This document shows, piece by piece, positions 25,990 to 35,091 of a stretch of 64,000 bases of DNA. Every line of letters starts with the position of its first letter. Position 1 is the first letter of the stretch. A program made the translations under genes and the position numbers. The notes beneath the pieces are model-generated. The model worked only from the letters and a program-made list of their open reading frames with translations, was not told the origin of the DNA and made no database searches. The stretch spans positions 310,001 to 374,000 of the forward strand of contig NZ_FNAT01000003.1 of assembly GCF_900102015.1 (NCBI RefSeq), written 5' to 3'. This DNA is from Limimaricola pyoseonensis (GTDB taxonomy: Bacteria > Pseudomonadota > Alphaproteobacteria > Rhodobacterales > Rhodobacteraceae).

Positions 25990-27066
25990 ATGAAGCGCCC
26001 CGAGACCAGCCTCGATGCCTTCCACGAGGGGCGGCAGAAGCTGCGGGTCGGAATCCTCGTGCTCGACAACTTCACGCTGAACGCCTTCTCGGGCTTCATC
26101 GACGCGTTGCGCCTGGCCGCCGACACCGGCGGCCGCAGCCGCCAGATCGAATGCGGCTGGGTCATCATGGGGCACGGGCCGGTGCGCGCGAGCTGCGGCC
26201 TGTCGATCACGCCGGACGCCGAGCCGATGGATCCGGGGCGGTTCGACTACATCGCCGTCGCGGGCGGCAACGACTACCCGCAGAGGGCGCAGCCGGCCTG
26301 GCTGACCCGCTATCTCCAGCAGGCGGACGCCGCTGGCGTGCGCCTGGTGGGGCTGTGCACCGGCACCTTCAACATCGCCCGGGCGGGGCTGATGGAGGGG
26401 CGGACGGCCTGCGTGCATTGGAACGTCCATGACGAGTTCCGCTCGCAGTTTCCGAACGTGCGCGCGCTGTCGGACCGGATCTTCTTCGATGCCGGCGACC
26501 GCATCACCTGCGCGGGATCGACCGGGGCCCCGGACCTCGCGCTGCACCTGATCGGCCGGCATTGCGGGCCGGAGCGGGCGCAGCAGAGCCTGCGCCACAT
26601 GGTGCTCAGCAACCAGCGCGACGCCTCCTTCCCGCAGGCGCAGTTCGCCGAGGAGACGCGCAGCCTGCGCGACAGCGTCGTGCGCCGCGCGATCCTGATC
26701 ATGGAGCAGACGCTCGATGCGCCGATCAGCCTCGAGGACCTGGCATCGCGCCTCGGGATCAGCCCCCGGCACCTGTCGCGGCGCTTCACCGAGAGCCTCG
26801 GCCAGTCGCCCTCGCGCTACTACCGCTTTCTGCGCGTGCGCTACGGCGCCTGGCGGCTGGTGCATTCCACCGAGCGGGTCTCGGAGGTCGCGACCGAGGC
26901 CGGGTTCTCGGATGCCTCGCATTTCCTGCGGGAGTTCAAGCAGGTCTACGGCACGACGCCGGCGCGGTACCGCAAGGCGCTGGACGGCGCGCGGCGCGGG
27001 GCGCCCGGCGGCGGACAGGGCGGGGGGGGCTCGGCCCCGGCGGGAGGCCCCGGATCGGGGCGCTGA
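25990..27066 (+). CDS. GlxA-type AraC-family transcriptional regulator
   Basis: A 358-residue regulator with an N-terminal DJ-1/PfpI (class I glutamine-amidotransferase-like) sensor domain (about 18-190). Its nucleophile-elbow region reads LVGLCTGTFNIARAG near residues 120-135. A C-terminal AraC DNA-binding domain (about 225-325) has two helix-turn-helix units: EDLASRLGISPRHLSRRF and VSEVATEAGFSDASHFLREFK. The family often regulates catabolism of amines and amino acids. It is divergent from dctPQM with a 119-base gap, so it is the probable regulator of that operon. The glycine-rich C-terminal tail is low complexity. Confidence 0.93.
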   Translation: MKRPETSLDAFHEGRQKLRVGILVLDNFTLNAFSGFIDALRLAADTGGRSRQIECGWVIMGHGPVRASCGLSITPDAEPMDPGRFDYIAVAGGNDYPQRAQPAWLTRYLQQADAAGVRLVGLCTGTFNIARAGLMEGRTACVHWNVHDEFRSQFPNVRALSDRIFFDAGDRITCAGSTGAPDLALHLIGRHCGPERAQQSLRHMVLSNQRDASFPQAQFAEETRSLRDSVVRRAILIMEQTLDAPISLEDLASRLGISPRHLSRRFTESLGQSPSRYYRFLRVRYGAWRLVHSTERVSEVATEAGFSDASHFLREFKQVYGTTPARYRKALDGARRGAPGGGQGGGGSAPAGGPGSGR

Positions 27067-27292
27067 CCGGACGCGCCGCATCGCGCGGGCCGGGCATGTC
27101 CGGAGCGCCGGGCGGTGGCCGGGCCGCTCGTTTCGTCCCTGGCCGGGCAGGACCGCGAACCGGACCCGGCCCCCTCATGGCCGGCAATGATCCACGGGAA
27201 ACATTCCGGGGCTTGGGGGGGTCACCGGCGTCGTCCGGCTCCGGGCCGTTTCGGCGTCCGGCATGGGCCGGGGGCAGGGACGCCGTGCCCGG

Positions 27293-28255
27293 TCAGGCCG
27301 GGCGCGGGATCAGCGCGCCGGGCTGGCCGATGACCTGCATCGCCAGCTCGTGCCCCGCGCGGGCGGCGTCGATCGGGTTCGATCCGGCGATCCGGGCCGC
27401 GAGGTACCCGGCATTGAAGGAATCGCCCGCCGCCGTCGTGTCGACGACACGCGGCGCGGCCGGGTAGGTCTGCCGGGCCAGGGGCCCTTCATGCCACAGC
27501 CACGGGCCGGCCGCCCCGTCCTTCAGCGCGATCTCGGCCACGCCTGCCGCGGCCAGCCGCTCGAGCAGGGCCTGCGGGGCCTCGTCCGGCCGCAGCCTGG
27601 CCTCGTCGTCGCGCGACGGCAGGGCGATGGTCGTGGCCCGCCACATCCTGTCGATCCAGTCGCGGGCGGTCCCGGCATCGGGCCAGAGCTGCGGCCGGTA
27701 GTTGCTGTCGAAGACGACGTGGTGCCCGCCGCGGCGCAGGGCGGCGCATTTCGCGACCAGCGCCTCGCGGACCTCCGCAGGGAGGATCGCCAGCGTGATG
27801 GCCGACAGGTAGACCATGTCGAAGGCGTCGAGATCGTCGAGGTGCCCGATGCCGTCCGAGAACAGCCTTCGCGCGGCCGAGGCGCTTCTCCAGAACTGGA
27901 ACCGGCGGTCGCCCTCGGGGTCGAGCTCGATCGCGTAGAGCCCCGGCAGCGCGCCGGCGACGCGATGCATGTGCCGGGTGTCGATCCCCTCGGCCCGGGC
28001 GCAGGCGACGATGCGGTCCGAGAAGCTGTCGGTGCCGAGCGCCGTGACATAGGAGACCTGCGCGGCGGAACGGTCGAGCGCCCGGCCGAGATAGACCGCC
28101 GTGTTGAAGCTGTCGCCCGCGACGCCGATCGCGGCATGCTCCGCCGTCACGCCCGACAGCTCGATCATGCATTCGCCGATCGACGCGATGCGAAAGGCCG
28201 CGCCGCCGGGCCGGTCTGCGGGACGAATGGGCGCGGGCCGGAGGGGCGGCGTCAT
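27293..28255 (-). CDS. kdgK: PfkB-family sugar kinase, probable 2-keto-3-deoxygluconate kinase
   Basis: A 320-residue ribokinase-like enzyme. The family opening FRIASIGECMIELSG is followed by the substrate loop GVAGDSFNTAVYLGRAL. The C-terminal PfkB signature VVDTTAAGDSFNAGYLA holds the catalytic Asp of GDSF. It would phosphorylate KDG made by mannonate dehydratase to KDPG, the entry to the lower Entner-Doudoroff steps. The assignment to KDG rests on the uxaC-uxuB neighbours and on GECM-type N-terminal similarity to KdgK. Its ATG overlaps the stop of the reductase gene (ATGA). No aldolase follows in the window. Confidence 0.88.
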   Translation of the reverse strand: MTPPLRPAPIRPADRPGGAAFRIASIGECMIELSGVTAEHAAIGVAGDSFNTAVYLGRALDRSAAQVSYVTALGTDSFSDRIVACARAEGIDTRHMHRVAGALPGLYAIELDPEGDRRFQFWRSASAARRLFSDGIGHLDDLDAFDMVYLSAITLAILPAEVREALVAKCAALRRGGHHVVFDSNYRPQLWPDAGTARDWIDRMWRATTIALPSRDDEARLRPDEAPQALLERLAAAGVAEIALKDGAAGPWLWHEGPLARQTYPAAPRVVDTTAAGDSFNAGYLAARIAGSNPIDAARAGHELAMQVIGQPGALIPRPA

Positions 28256-29601
28256 GCCTTTCCTTCCAGAATCCGGTCGGTGCGGCCGGCGAGGTCGGCG
28301 ATCCAGTCCTCGGGCAGCGGCTCCTGCGTGACCTGCTCGAGCAGGGCCCGGCACAGCGCCGGCGTGCCGGTGCGGCTGCCCGCGATCTTCAGCAGGCCGT
28401 CGGCGGCCGGGTCGTGCACGGGCCGGCCCTTTTCGGCGGCGCGGACGAGCCAGGCCACCCAGGACGCGATCGCGGTGGTGGCCTGCGGGGCGGGCAGGCC
28501 GCGCTGGCGCAGCGCGCGGACGATCGGCAGCAGCCGCACCGGCACCTTCTGGCTGCCATCCATGGCGATCTGCGCCAGCTCGTGCTTCATCTCGACCACG
28601 TCGAAGCGCGCCAGCAACGCGGCGCGGTAGGCCGGGAGCGTGTCGCGGATCTCCTCGGCCAGCGTCGCGCCCGCCTCGTCGAACAGCCGCTCGACCCCGG
28701 CCCGCAGGGCGGGGTCGGCGATGGCGTCTTGCACGTAGCGATGCCCCGCCAGCAGCCCCGCATAGGCGAGGAAGGAATGCGACGCGTTGAGAAGGCGCAG
28801 CTTGCGCGCCTCGAACGGGGCGACATCGGCGACGATCTCGGCGCCGACGCGGTCCCATGCGGGGCGGTCCGAGGCGAAGTCGTCCTCGACGATCCATTCC
28901 GAGAAGGTCTCGGTCGGGACCGGGGCCGCCTCGGGCCGGCCCGTCGCGGCCGCCACGGAAGCGCGCAGCTCCTCCGTCGTGGCCGGCGTGATCCGGTCGA
29001 CCATCGTGTCGGGAAAGGTCACGCGGTCCCCGGCCGTCCCGCCGATCTCCAGCCCGGCGGCCTGCGCGAAGCGCGCGACGGCCGCCCGCAGCTTGCGGCC
29101 GTTGCCGGAGATGTTGTCGCAGCTGATCACCGTCAGACCGCCCGCGCCGGACCCGGCCCGCCGGGCCAGACCATGCGCCAGCAGGCCGACCGCGCTTTGC
29201 GGCCGCTCCGCCTCGAGATCGGCCCGGATCCGCGGGTCGGCGAGGTCGAGAGTGCCGTCGCGCGGGTCGAGGTGGTAGCCCTTCTCGGTCACGGTCAGCG
29301 TCACGATCCGGGTCTCGGGGTCGGCGATCCGGCGGAGCACCGCCTCGGGATCCTCGGCCGCGACGAGGATCTCGTCATGCACCGTGACGCGCTCCAGATC
29401 GAGGCCGTCGCGGCCGCGGATCGCCAGCGTGTAGGCGAAGCCCTCGGGGGCCAGCGCGTCGCGCAGGTCGGGCCGGCGCATCGAGACGCCGGTGATGCGC
29501 CAGGGCGCCGCCGCCTCCGCGCGCCGGTTCGCCAGCTCGGTGTACCAAGCCTGGTGGGCGCGGTGAAAATTGCCGAAGCCGAGATGCAGGATGCGGGGCA
29601 T
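28252..29601 (-). CDS. uxuB: Mannitol-dehydrogenase-family oxidoreductase, probable fructuronate reductase
   Basis: A 449-residue NAD-dependent polyol dehydrogenase. The Rossmann opening is RILHLGFGNFHRAHQAWY, and TVTEKGYHLD and SCDNISGNGRKLRAAV are conserved blocks. The catalytic segment is EARKLRLLNASHSFLAYAG, with the Lys, Asn and His of the PSLDR class. Related proteins reduce fructose, fructuronate or tagaturonate. Placement directly after uxaC, and with uxuA across the divergent region, makes D-fructuronate reduction to D-mannonate the best reading. It follows uxaC by one base and overlaps the kinase gene by four. Confidence 0.9.
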   Translation of the reverse strand: MPRILHLGFGNFHRAHQAWYTELANRRAEAAAPWRITGVSMRRPDLRDALAPEGFAYTLAIRGRDGLDLERVTVHDEILVAAEDPEAVLRRIADPETRIVTLTVTEKGYHLDPRDGTLDLADPRIRADLEAERPQSAVGLLAHGLARRAGSGAGGLTVISCDNISGNGRKLRAAVARFAQAAGLEIGGTAGDRVTFPDTMVDRITPATTEELRASVAAATGRPEAAPVPTETFSEWIVEDDFASDRPAWDRVGAEIVADVAPFEARKLRLLNASHSFLAYAGLLAGHRYVQDAIADPALRAGVERLFDEAGATLAEEIRDTLPAYRAALLARFDVVEMKHELAQIAMDGSQKVPVRLLPIVRALRQRGLPAPQATTAIASWVAWLVRAAEKGRPVHDPAADGLLKIAGSRTGTPALCRALLEQVTQEPLPEDWIADLAGRTDRILEGKA

Positions 29602-29602
29602 G

Positions 29603-31015
29603 TCAGTGAGTGCCTTTCAGCCGGTAGGTGTCGCGCGCCGCGTCGCAGGCGAGCCAGGCCGCCAGCCGCTCGGCCTCGGCGCGGCCGAACAGCCCGGCCC
29701 GGACCTGTTCGGCCAGGTGCAGGCCGACGCAGCGCCGCCACATGTCGTGCCGGGCCGGGATCGAGAGCACCGCGCGGGTGTCATCGTTGAAGCCCGCGAG
29801 GTTGCGGTAGCCGGCGGTCTCCACCACCCGGTCGAAATAGCGGCGGATGCCGTTCGGGCTGTCGTGGAACCACCAGGGCGGGCCGAGGCGCAGGCAGGGC
29901 CAGTGCCCGGCCATCGGCGCCAGCTCGCGGGCGTAGCTCGCCTCGTCGAGCGTGAACAGCACGACGCGCAGCGCCGGATCGTTGCCGACGCGGTTCAAGA
30001 GCGCGTCGAGCCCGCCGACCCAGTCCATCGCCACGGGGATGTCGGCGCCCATGTCGGGGCCGTGGCTGGCGCGCAGCGCGGCGTTGGTCGAGCGGCGGCT
30101 GCCGGCATGGATCTGCATGACCATGCCGTCCTCGGCCGACATCTGTGCCATCTCGACCAGCATGTGGCCGTAGAACCGCCGCGCGCCGTCCGCGTCGAGG
30201 CCGCCCTGCAGGGCGCGGTCGTAGAGCGCGCCGATCTCCTGCGGGTCGAGCCAGGTCGTGGCGAGCACCGGCACGTCGTGGTCCGTCGCGGTCGCGCCGC
30301 GGGCGCGGAAGGCCGCGCGGCGCTGGCGCAGCGCCTCGAGGAAGCCCGAATACCGCCCGATGTCGCAGCCGGTCATCGCGCCGAGCCGGTGCAGGTTGTC
30401 GCGGTGGCCCGGCCGCGCCGGGTCGAGCACGTCGTCGGGGCGGAAGGTCGGGATGATGTGGCCGCCCCAGCCCGACGCCGCGATGGCGTCATGCGCCTTT
30501 AGCGGGTCGAGCGCGGCATCCGTGGTCGCGAGGGTCTCGATCCCGAGCCGCTCGAACAGGCGGCGCGGCCGGAACCCCGGCTCGGCCAGCCGGGCCGAGA
30601 TCTCGTCGAACACCGCGTCGGCGCTGTCTTCGGCCAGCGGCGTCTCGACCCCGATGGTCCGGTAGAGCGTGTGCTCGAGCCAGCCGCGGCTCGGCGTGCC
30701 GAGGAAGCTGTCCCAGTGCTTCGCGAACAGCCGGAAGATCGCGCGCGGGTCGCGTTCGGCGCGGGGCACGCCGACGCCCAGATCGGACAGGGCAACGCCT
30801 TGGCTGTAGAGCATCCGGAACACGTAGTGATCGGGCACGATCAGCAGCTCGGCCGGGTCGGGAAAGGGGGTGTCCTGCGCCCACCAGCTCGGGTCGCAAT
30901 GGCCGTGGGGCGAGACGATCGGCATCGTCCGGATCGTCTCGTAGAGGGCGCGCGCGTCGTCGGGCAGCGCCTCGGCAGGATCGATGGGCAGCAAGGCGTC
31001 GCTCCTCCGGGTCAT
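29603..31015 (-). CDS. uxaC: Uronate isomerase
   Basis: A 470-residue member of the amidohydrolase superfamily that isomerises D-glucuronate to D-fructuronate or D-galacturonate to D-tagaturonate. Conserved features are MPIVSPHGHCDP (the HxH-type pair), DHYVFRMLYSQG, WLEHTLYRTIG, MQIHAGSRRSTN and the C-terminal GFNDDTRAVLSIPARHDMWRR. Length is normal. Its ATG overlaps the stop of the GntR regulator gene (ATGA). It is the first enzyme of the pathway: uxaC, then the UxuB-type reductase, uxuA and kdgK. Confidence 0.96.
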   Translation of the reverse strand: MTRRSDALLPIDPAEALPDDARALYETIRTMPIVSPHGHCDPSWWAQDTPFPDPAELLIVPDHYVFRMLYSQGVALSDLGVGVPRAERDPRAIFRLFAKHWDSFLGTPSRGWLEHTLYRTIGVETPLAEDSADAVFDEISARLAEPGFRPRRLFERLGIETLATTDAALDPLKAHDAIAASGWGGHIIPTFRPDDVLDPARPGHRDNLHRLGAMTGCDIGRYSGFLEALRQRRAAFRARGATATDHDVPVLATTWLDPQEIGALYDRALQGGLDADGARRFYGHMLVEMAQMSAEDGMVMQIHAGSRRSTNAALRASHGPDMGADIPVAMDWVGGLDALLNRVGNDPALRVVLFTLDEASYARELAPMAGHWPCLRLGPPWWFHDSPNGIRRYFDRVVETAGYRNLAGFNDDTRAVLSIPARHDMWRRCVGLHLAEQVRAGLFGRAEAERLAAWLACDAARDTYRLKGTH

Positions 31016-31728
31016 TCGAAATGGTCGCGATGCGCGGCGATCATGCCCGACAGCAGCGCCAGGACCGACCTGAGATGCGCGCGCAGCACGCTGTCGGCCG
31101 CCGCGGCGTCGCCCGCGAGGATCGCCTCGAGGATCGCCCGGTGCTCGCCCAGGAGCCGGTCGCTGTGGTGCCGCTCGGTCAGCGCGAAGACGCGCAGCCG
31201 GTCGAGCGCCGCCTTCTCGCGGTTGAGCAGGGTCTCGGCCCGGCCGAAGCCGGTGGCGCGGGCCAGAAGCGCGTGGAACTGGTCGTCGGTGCGCTGGAAG
31301 CCGAGATCGTCGCCCTCCTTCGCGTGCCGGGCCTGCTGGGTCAGGACCTCCTCGATCTCCTCGTGGATGGCCCCGGGCAGGCCGGTTTCGCACAGCCGCG
31401 CCACGTTGGCGGTCTCGAGCGCCTCGCGGACGAACTGCGCCTCGCGGATGCGCTGCTCGGACAGCTTGGAGACGTAGTTGCCGCGGCTGGGGCGGGTGAT
31501 GATCAGCCCGTCGTCGCGCAGCTGGGTGAAGGCCTCGCGCACCGGTGTGCGGCTCGCGCCGAATCGCGCGCCGATCTCGGCCTCCGAGATCAGGCATCCC
31601 GGCGGCAGCGCGGTGGTCAGGATCGCGGTCTTGATCGCCTCGAAGATCTGCTCGGCCACCGGCCGGTCGAGGTCGAGCGGCGGAAATACGATCTCGGCCT
31701 GCGCCGGCGGGGCGGACATGTCGCTCAT
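31012..31728 (-). CDS. GntR-family (FCD) regulator of the hexuronate locus
   Basis: A 238-residue repressor-type protein. The N-terminal winged helix (about 20-85) includes EIGARFGASRTPVREAFTQL and the wing LIITRPSRGNYVSKL. The C-terminal FCD effector domain carries the metal/ligand-binding Asp and His pattern (RTDDQFHALL, then HRAILEAILAGDAAAADSVLRAHLRS). ExuR and UxuR of enterobacteria belong to this class, and their operator core TGGTATACCA resembles the GGTATACC palindromes at 31774-31817. It heads the minus-strand operon and probably autoregulates it together with the divergent Gfo/Idh operon. Confidence 0.93.
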   Translation of the reverse strand: MSDMSAPPAQAEIVFPPLDLDRPVAEQIFEAIKTAILTTALPPGCLISEAEIGARFGASRTPVREAFTQLRDDGLIITRPSRGNYVSKLSEQRIREAQFVREALETANVARLCETGLPGAIHEEIEEVLTQQARHAKEGDDLGFQRTDDQFHALLARATGFGRAETLLNREKAALDRLRVFALTERHHSDRLLGEHRAILEAILAGDAAAADSVLRAHLRSVLALLSGMIAAHRDHFE

Positions 31729-31773
31729 GGATCGTCTCCTCCTGTGAACTGGCGGCGAGCGCCTCGCATGAAT

Positions 31774-31785
31774 CCGGTATACCGG
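31774..31785. promoter_or_regulatory. Operator 1, palindrome over the minus-strand promoter
   Basis: CCGGTATACCGG is a perfect palindrome that covers the proposed -10 (TATACC on the minus strand) of the gntR-uxaC operon. It is 46 bases upstream of the gntR ATG. Its core equals that of operator 2. Confidence 0.8.
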
Positions 31786-31826
31786 GATACAGCGCAGTTG
31801 ACAACCGGTATACCGGTGTGCTGACG
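31776..31826. promoter_or_regulatory. Back-to-back promoters of the hexuronate operons
   Basis: On the minus strand, TTGTCA (complement of 31799-31804) and TATACC (complement of 31776-31781) have a 17-base spacer. On the plus strand, TTGACA at 31798-31803 is a perfect -35; a -10 about 17 bases on (31821-31826) is poorly matched. The two -35 boxes overlap. Confidence 0.6.
31804..31817. promoter_or_regulatory. Operator 2, palindrome in the plus-strand promoter spacer
   Basis: ACCGGTATACCGGT is a perfect 14-bp palindrome directly after the plus-strand -35. It is 30 bases upstream of the first Gfo/Idh ATG. Centre-to-centre distance to operator 1 is 31 bp, close to three helical turns. Confidence 0.8.
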
Positions 31827-31847
31827 TAGCGCCAACGGAGGGACGGC

Positions 31848-32927
31848 ATGACAGGCAAGACAGATTCAGCAGGGATGCGCGCGGTTCTCGTCGGGGCCGG
31901 CATGGTTGCCGGAACCCATGCCGCCGCGCTCGCCGCGGCGGCGCCGGCCATCGTGCTGCACGGCGTCTGCGCGCGCCGCCCGGAAAGCGCGCGCGCCTTC
32001 GCCGAGACGCTGGTGCGCGAGGGCGGGGCGGCGCCGCGGATCTACGCGACGACCGAGGAGATCGCGGCCGACCCGGAGGTGGACATGGTGATCGTGGCGA
32101 CGCCGCCCGATGCGCGGGCGGCGCTGGTCGCGCCGCTGGCCGCCGCCGGCAAGCCGATCCTGCTCGAGAAGCCGGTCGGGCGCAGCGGGGCCGAGGCCGC
32201 CGAGCTGGTCGAGATCTGCGAGGCGGCCGGGGTCACGCTCGGCATCGTGTTCCAGCACCGGATGCGCGCGGCGTCGCGGCAGGCGGCGCGGCTGGTGGCC
32301 TCGGGCCGGCTCGGCGCGCTCGGGCTGGTGCGGATCGAGGTGCCGTGGTGGCGCGACCAGTCCTATTACGACGCGCCTGGGCGCGGCAGCTATGCCCGCG
32401 ACGGCGGCGGCGTGCTGATCTCGCAGGCGATCCACACCATCGATCTCGCGCTCAGCCTGGCCGGGCCGGTGCGCAGTGTGCAGGCGATGACCGCGACGAC
32501 CCGGTTCCACGAGATGGAGGCCGAGGATTTCGCCTGCGCGGGGCTGCGCTTCGCGGATGGCGCGGTCGGCAGCCTGACCGCCAGCACCGCGAGCCACCCC
32601 GGCGGTGCCGAGGAGATCGCGCTGCATTTCGACCATGCCAGCCTGCGGCTCTGCGCCGGCGTGCTCGAGGTCGAATGGCGCGACGGCACGCGGGAAACCT
32701 TTGGCGCCACCGCCGGGACCGGCGGCGGCGCCGACCCGATGGCGTTCACCCATGAGTGGCACCAAGCCATCATCGAGGATTTCGCCGCCGCGATCGCCGA
32801 AAAGCGCGATCCGGTGGCGACGGGGCGCGACGCCTTGGCGTCGCACGACCTGATCGACGCCATCACGCGCTCGGCGCGCGAACGGCGGGAGATCGACGTG
32901 ATCAGCAGGAAGGCAGACAAGGCATGA
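31848..32927 (+). CDS. Gfo/Idh/MocA-family oxidoreductase (first of three)
   Basis: A 359-residue NAD(P)-dependent dehydrogenase. The Rossmann start is RAVLVGAGMVAGTHAAALA, and the family catalytic-lysine block reads GKPILLEKPVGRSG (EKP near residues 105-107). The C-terminal substrate domain includes YARDGGGVLISQAIHTIDLALSLAG, with the His of the HxxD motif. Such enzymes oxidise or reduce sugar hydroxyls, often at C1 or C3. It is the first gene of the plus-strand operon, just downstream of the operators, and its stop overlaps the next dehydrogenase start (ATGA). The exact sugar is unknown. Confidence 0.9.
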   Translation: MTGKTDSAGMRAVLVGAGMVAGTHAAALAAAAPAIVLHGVCARRPESARAFAETLVREGGAAPRIYATTEEIAADPEVDMVIVATPPDARAALVAPLAAAGKPILLEKPVGRSGAEAAELVEICEAAGVTLGIVFQHRMRAASRQAARLVASGRLGALGLVRIEVPWWRDQSYYDAPGRGSYARDGGGVLISQAIHTIDLALSLAGPVRSVQAMTATTRFHEMEAEDFACAGLRFADGAVGSLTASTASHPGGAEEIALHFDHASLRLCAGVLEVEWRDGTRETFGATAGTGGGADPMAFTHEWHQAIIEDFAAAIAEKRDPVATGRDALASHDLIDAITRSARERREIDVISRKADKA

Positions 32928-33940
32928 CGCGGAAATTGAGGTTCGCAGCGCTCGGGATCGACCACCGGCACATCTTCGGCATGGCGGCCAACATGCAGGC
33001 CGCCGGCGCCGAGTTCGCCGGCTGGTGGACCGAAGGGACGCCCGAGCCGCTCGAGGGGTTCCAGAAGCGGTTCCCGGAGGTGCCGCGGCTGGGTAGCGTC
33101 GAGGAGGTGCTGGCGCTCGAGGATGTCGACCTGATCCTGATCTCGGCGATCCCGCGCGACCGCGCGGCGCTGGCGATCGCGGCGATGGAGGCGGGCAAGG
33201 ACGTCATGGTCGACAAGCCGGGCTGCACCACGCTGGCGCAGCTCGACGAGATCCAAGAGGCGGTCGCCCGGACCGGCCGGATCTGGACGATCGACTTCTC
33301 GGAGCGGTTCGAGGTGCCGTCTGTCACCCGCGCCGCGCATCTGGTGCGCGAGGGCGTGATCGGCAAGGTCGTGCAGACCGTGGGCCTCGGGCCGCATCGG
33401 CTCAACCGCGCGACCCGGCCCGACTGGTTCTTCGAGCGCGAGGCCTATGGCGGCATCCTGACCGACATCGCCAGCCACCAGATCGACCAGTTCCTCTACT
33501 TCACCGGCTCCGAGGATGCCGAGATCGCGATGGCCTCGGTCGGCAACTACGCCAACCCCGCCGATCCGGGCTTGCAGGATTTCGGCGAGCTGGCGCTGCG
33601 CAGCGATCGCGGGCACGGCTACATCCGGGTCGACTGGTACACCCCCGACGGGCTGCCGACATGGGGCGATGGCCGGCTGACCATCCTCGGCACGGAAGGC
33701 TATATCGAGCTGCGCAAATACGTCGATGTCGGCGGCGCCGAGGGCACCGACCACGTCATCCTCGTCAATGGCGAGATCTGCGAGAAGATCGCCTGCCCGG
33801 ACGAGGATCTGCCCTATTTCGCGGCGCTGATCCGCGACATCCGCGAGCGCACCGAGACGGCGATGCCGCAGGCCCATGCCTTCACCGTGATGCGCCTCGC
33901 GCTCACCGCGCAGGCGATGGCCGAGGAGCGTGGCCAATGA
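32924..33940 (+). CDS. Gfo/Idh/MocA-family oxidoreductase (second of three)
   Basis: A 338-residue homologue with a divergent start, RKLRFAALGIDHRHIFGMA, where the usual GxGxxG is replaced by GIDHRHIFG. The lysine block is KDVMVDKPGCTTLAQLDE (DKP instead of EKP). The C-terminal domain contains FEREAYGGILTDIASHQIDQFLYFTG, with the HxxD histidine and aspartate. DHRHIFG-type proteins form a distinct subgroup of the family. The start (ATG 32924) and stop both overlap neighbouring genes by four bases, so all three dehydrogenases are translated as a coupled set. Substrate unknown. Confidence 0.9.
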   Translation: MTRKLRFAALGIDHRHIFGMAANMQAAGAEFAGWWTEGTPEPLEGFQKRFPEVPRLGSVEEVLALEDVDLILISAIPRDRAALAIAAMEAGKDVMVDKPGCTTLAQLDEIQEAVARTGRIWTIDFSERFEVPSVTRAAHLVREGVIGKVVQTVGLGPHRLNRATRPDWFFEREAYGGILTDIASHQIDQFLYFTGSEDAEIAMASVGNYANPADPGLQDFGELALRSDRGHGYIRVDWYTPDGLPTWGDGRLTILGTEGYIELRKYVDVGGAEGTDHVILVNGEICEKIACPDEDLPYFAALIRDIRERTETAMPQAHAFTVMRLALTAQAMAEERGQ

Positions 33941-35019
33941 TCGGCGTGGCGATCCTCGGCGCGGGCATCGGCGCGCAGCATCTCGAGGGCTACCGCGCCC
34001 TGCCGGAGCGTTTCACGGTGCGCGCGCTGTGCGACCTCGACACCGCGCGGGCCCGCAAGGTGGTGGGCGAGGACGGCGACATCGCCGTGCTCTCCGACAT
34101 CGACGCGGTGCTGGCCGACCCGGCCATCGACCTCGTCGATGTCTGCCTGCCGCCGCATCTGCATTTCCCCATCGCGCGCGCCGCGCTCGAGGCGGGCAAG
34201 CACGTGGTCTGCGAAAAGCCGCTGGTGCGGTCGCTCGCCGATGCCGACGCGCTGATCGCGGCGGCCGAGGCGGCCGGGCGGCAGCTCTTCCCGGTGTTCC
34301 AGTACCGCTTCGGCCAGGCCACCGCGCAGATCGAGGCGCTTCTGGCCGCGGGCCTGGGCGGGCGGCCCTATGCCGCCAGCCTCGAGACCCATTGGAGCAG
34401 GGGCGCCGACTACTACGCGGTGCCGTGGCGCGGCACATGGGCCGGCGAATCCGGGGGCGCGGTGCTGGGCCACGCGATCCACAACCACGACCTGCTCACC
34501 CATTTCATGGGGCCGGTGGCCTCGCTCTCGGCGGTGACCGCGACGCGGGTGAACCCGATCGAGACCGAGGATTGCGCGGCGATCTCGTTGGCGCTCGAGA
34601 ACGGCGCGGTGGCGACCAGCTCGATCACGCTGGGCGCCTCGGGCGACACCACGCGGCTGCGGCTGTGCTTCGAGGGCTTCACCGCCGAGAGCGGCACCGC
34701 GCCCTACGCGCCGGTCGAGGACGCCTGGACCTTCACGGCGCGCGCGCCGGTGACGCAGGCGCAGATCGACGCGGTCCTGGCCGATCTGGCGCCCGCGCGC
34801 TCCGGCTTCGCGGGCTTCTTCGAGGCGGTGGCCGAGGCGCTGGAGGGGCGGCCCGATCGGGCGGTGACGCTGGCGGACGGGCGCCGCTCGGTCGAGCTGG
34901 TCACCGCGGTCTATGCCGCCGCGCGCGAGGGCCGCGCAGTGCGGCTGCCGATCGGCGGCGAACACCCGCTCTATCACGGCTGGCTGCCGGAGTCGGAGGA
35001 CGCGCGGGCGGCGGGCTGA
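33937..35019 (+). CDS. Gfo/Idh/MocA-family oxidoreductase (third of three)
   Basis: A 360-residue enzyme with a standard Rossmann opening (IGVAILGAGIGAQHLEGYRAL) and the catalytic block GKHVVCEKPLVRSL (EKP). In the C-terminal domain, RGTWAGESGGAVLGHAIHNHDLLTHFMG holds the His-x-x-Asp pattern. The end of the protein (LPIGGEHPLYHGWLP) resembles members acting on glycosides or uronates. It lacks a signal peptide, so it works in the cytoplasm on the transported sugar. A 72-base gap with a GC-rich hairpin separates it from the ABC binding-protein gene. Confidence 0.9.
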   Translation: MIGVAILGAGIGAQHLEGYRALPERFTVRALCDLDTARARKVVGEDGDIAVLSDIDAVLADPAIDLVDVCLPPHLHFPIARAALEAGKHVVCEKPLVRSLADADALIAAAEAAGRQLFPVFQYRFGQATAQIEALLAAGLGGRPYAASLETHWSRGADYYAVPWRGTWAGESGGAVLGHAIHNHDLLTHFMGPVASLSAVTATRVNPIETEDCAAISLALENGAVATSSITLGASGDTTRLRLCFEGFTAESGTAPYAPVEDAWTFTARAPVTQAQIDAVLADLAPARSGFAGFFEAVAEALEGRPDRAVTLADGRRSVELVTAVYAAAREGRAVRLPIGGEHPLYHGWLPESEDARAAG

Positions 35020-35091
35020 CGCGACAGGGGGGGTGCGGCGGGGCCGGGGGGCCGGCCGCATCCCGAGGAATATCAAAAGGGAGGACGGAAA

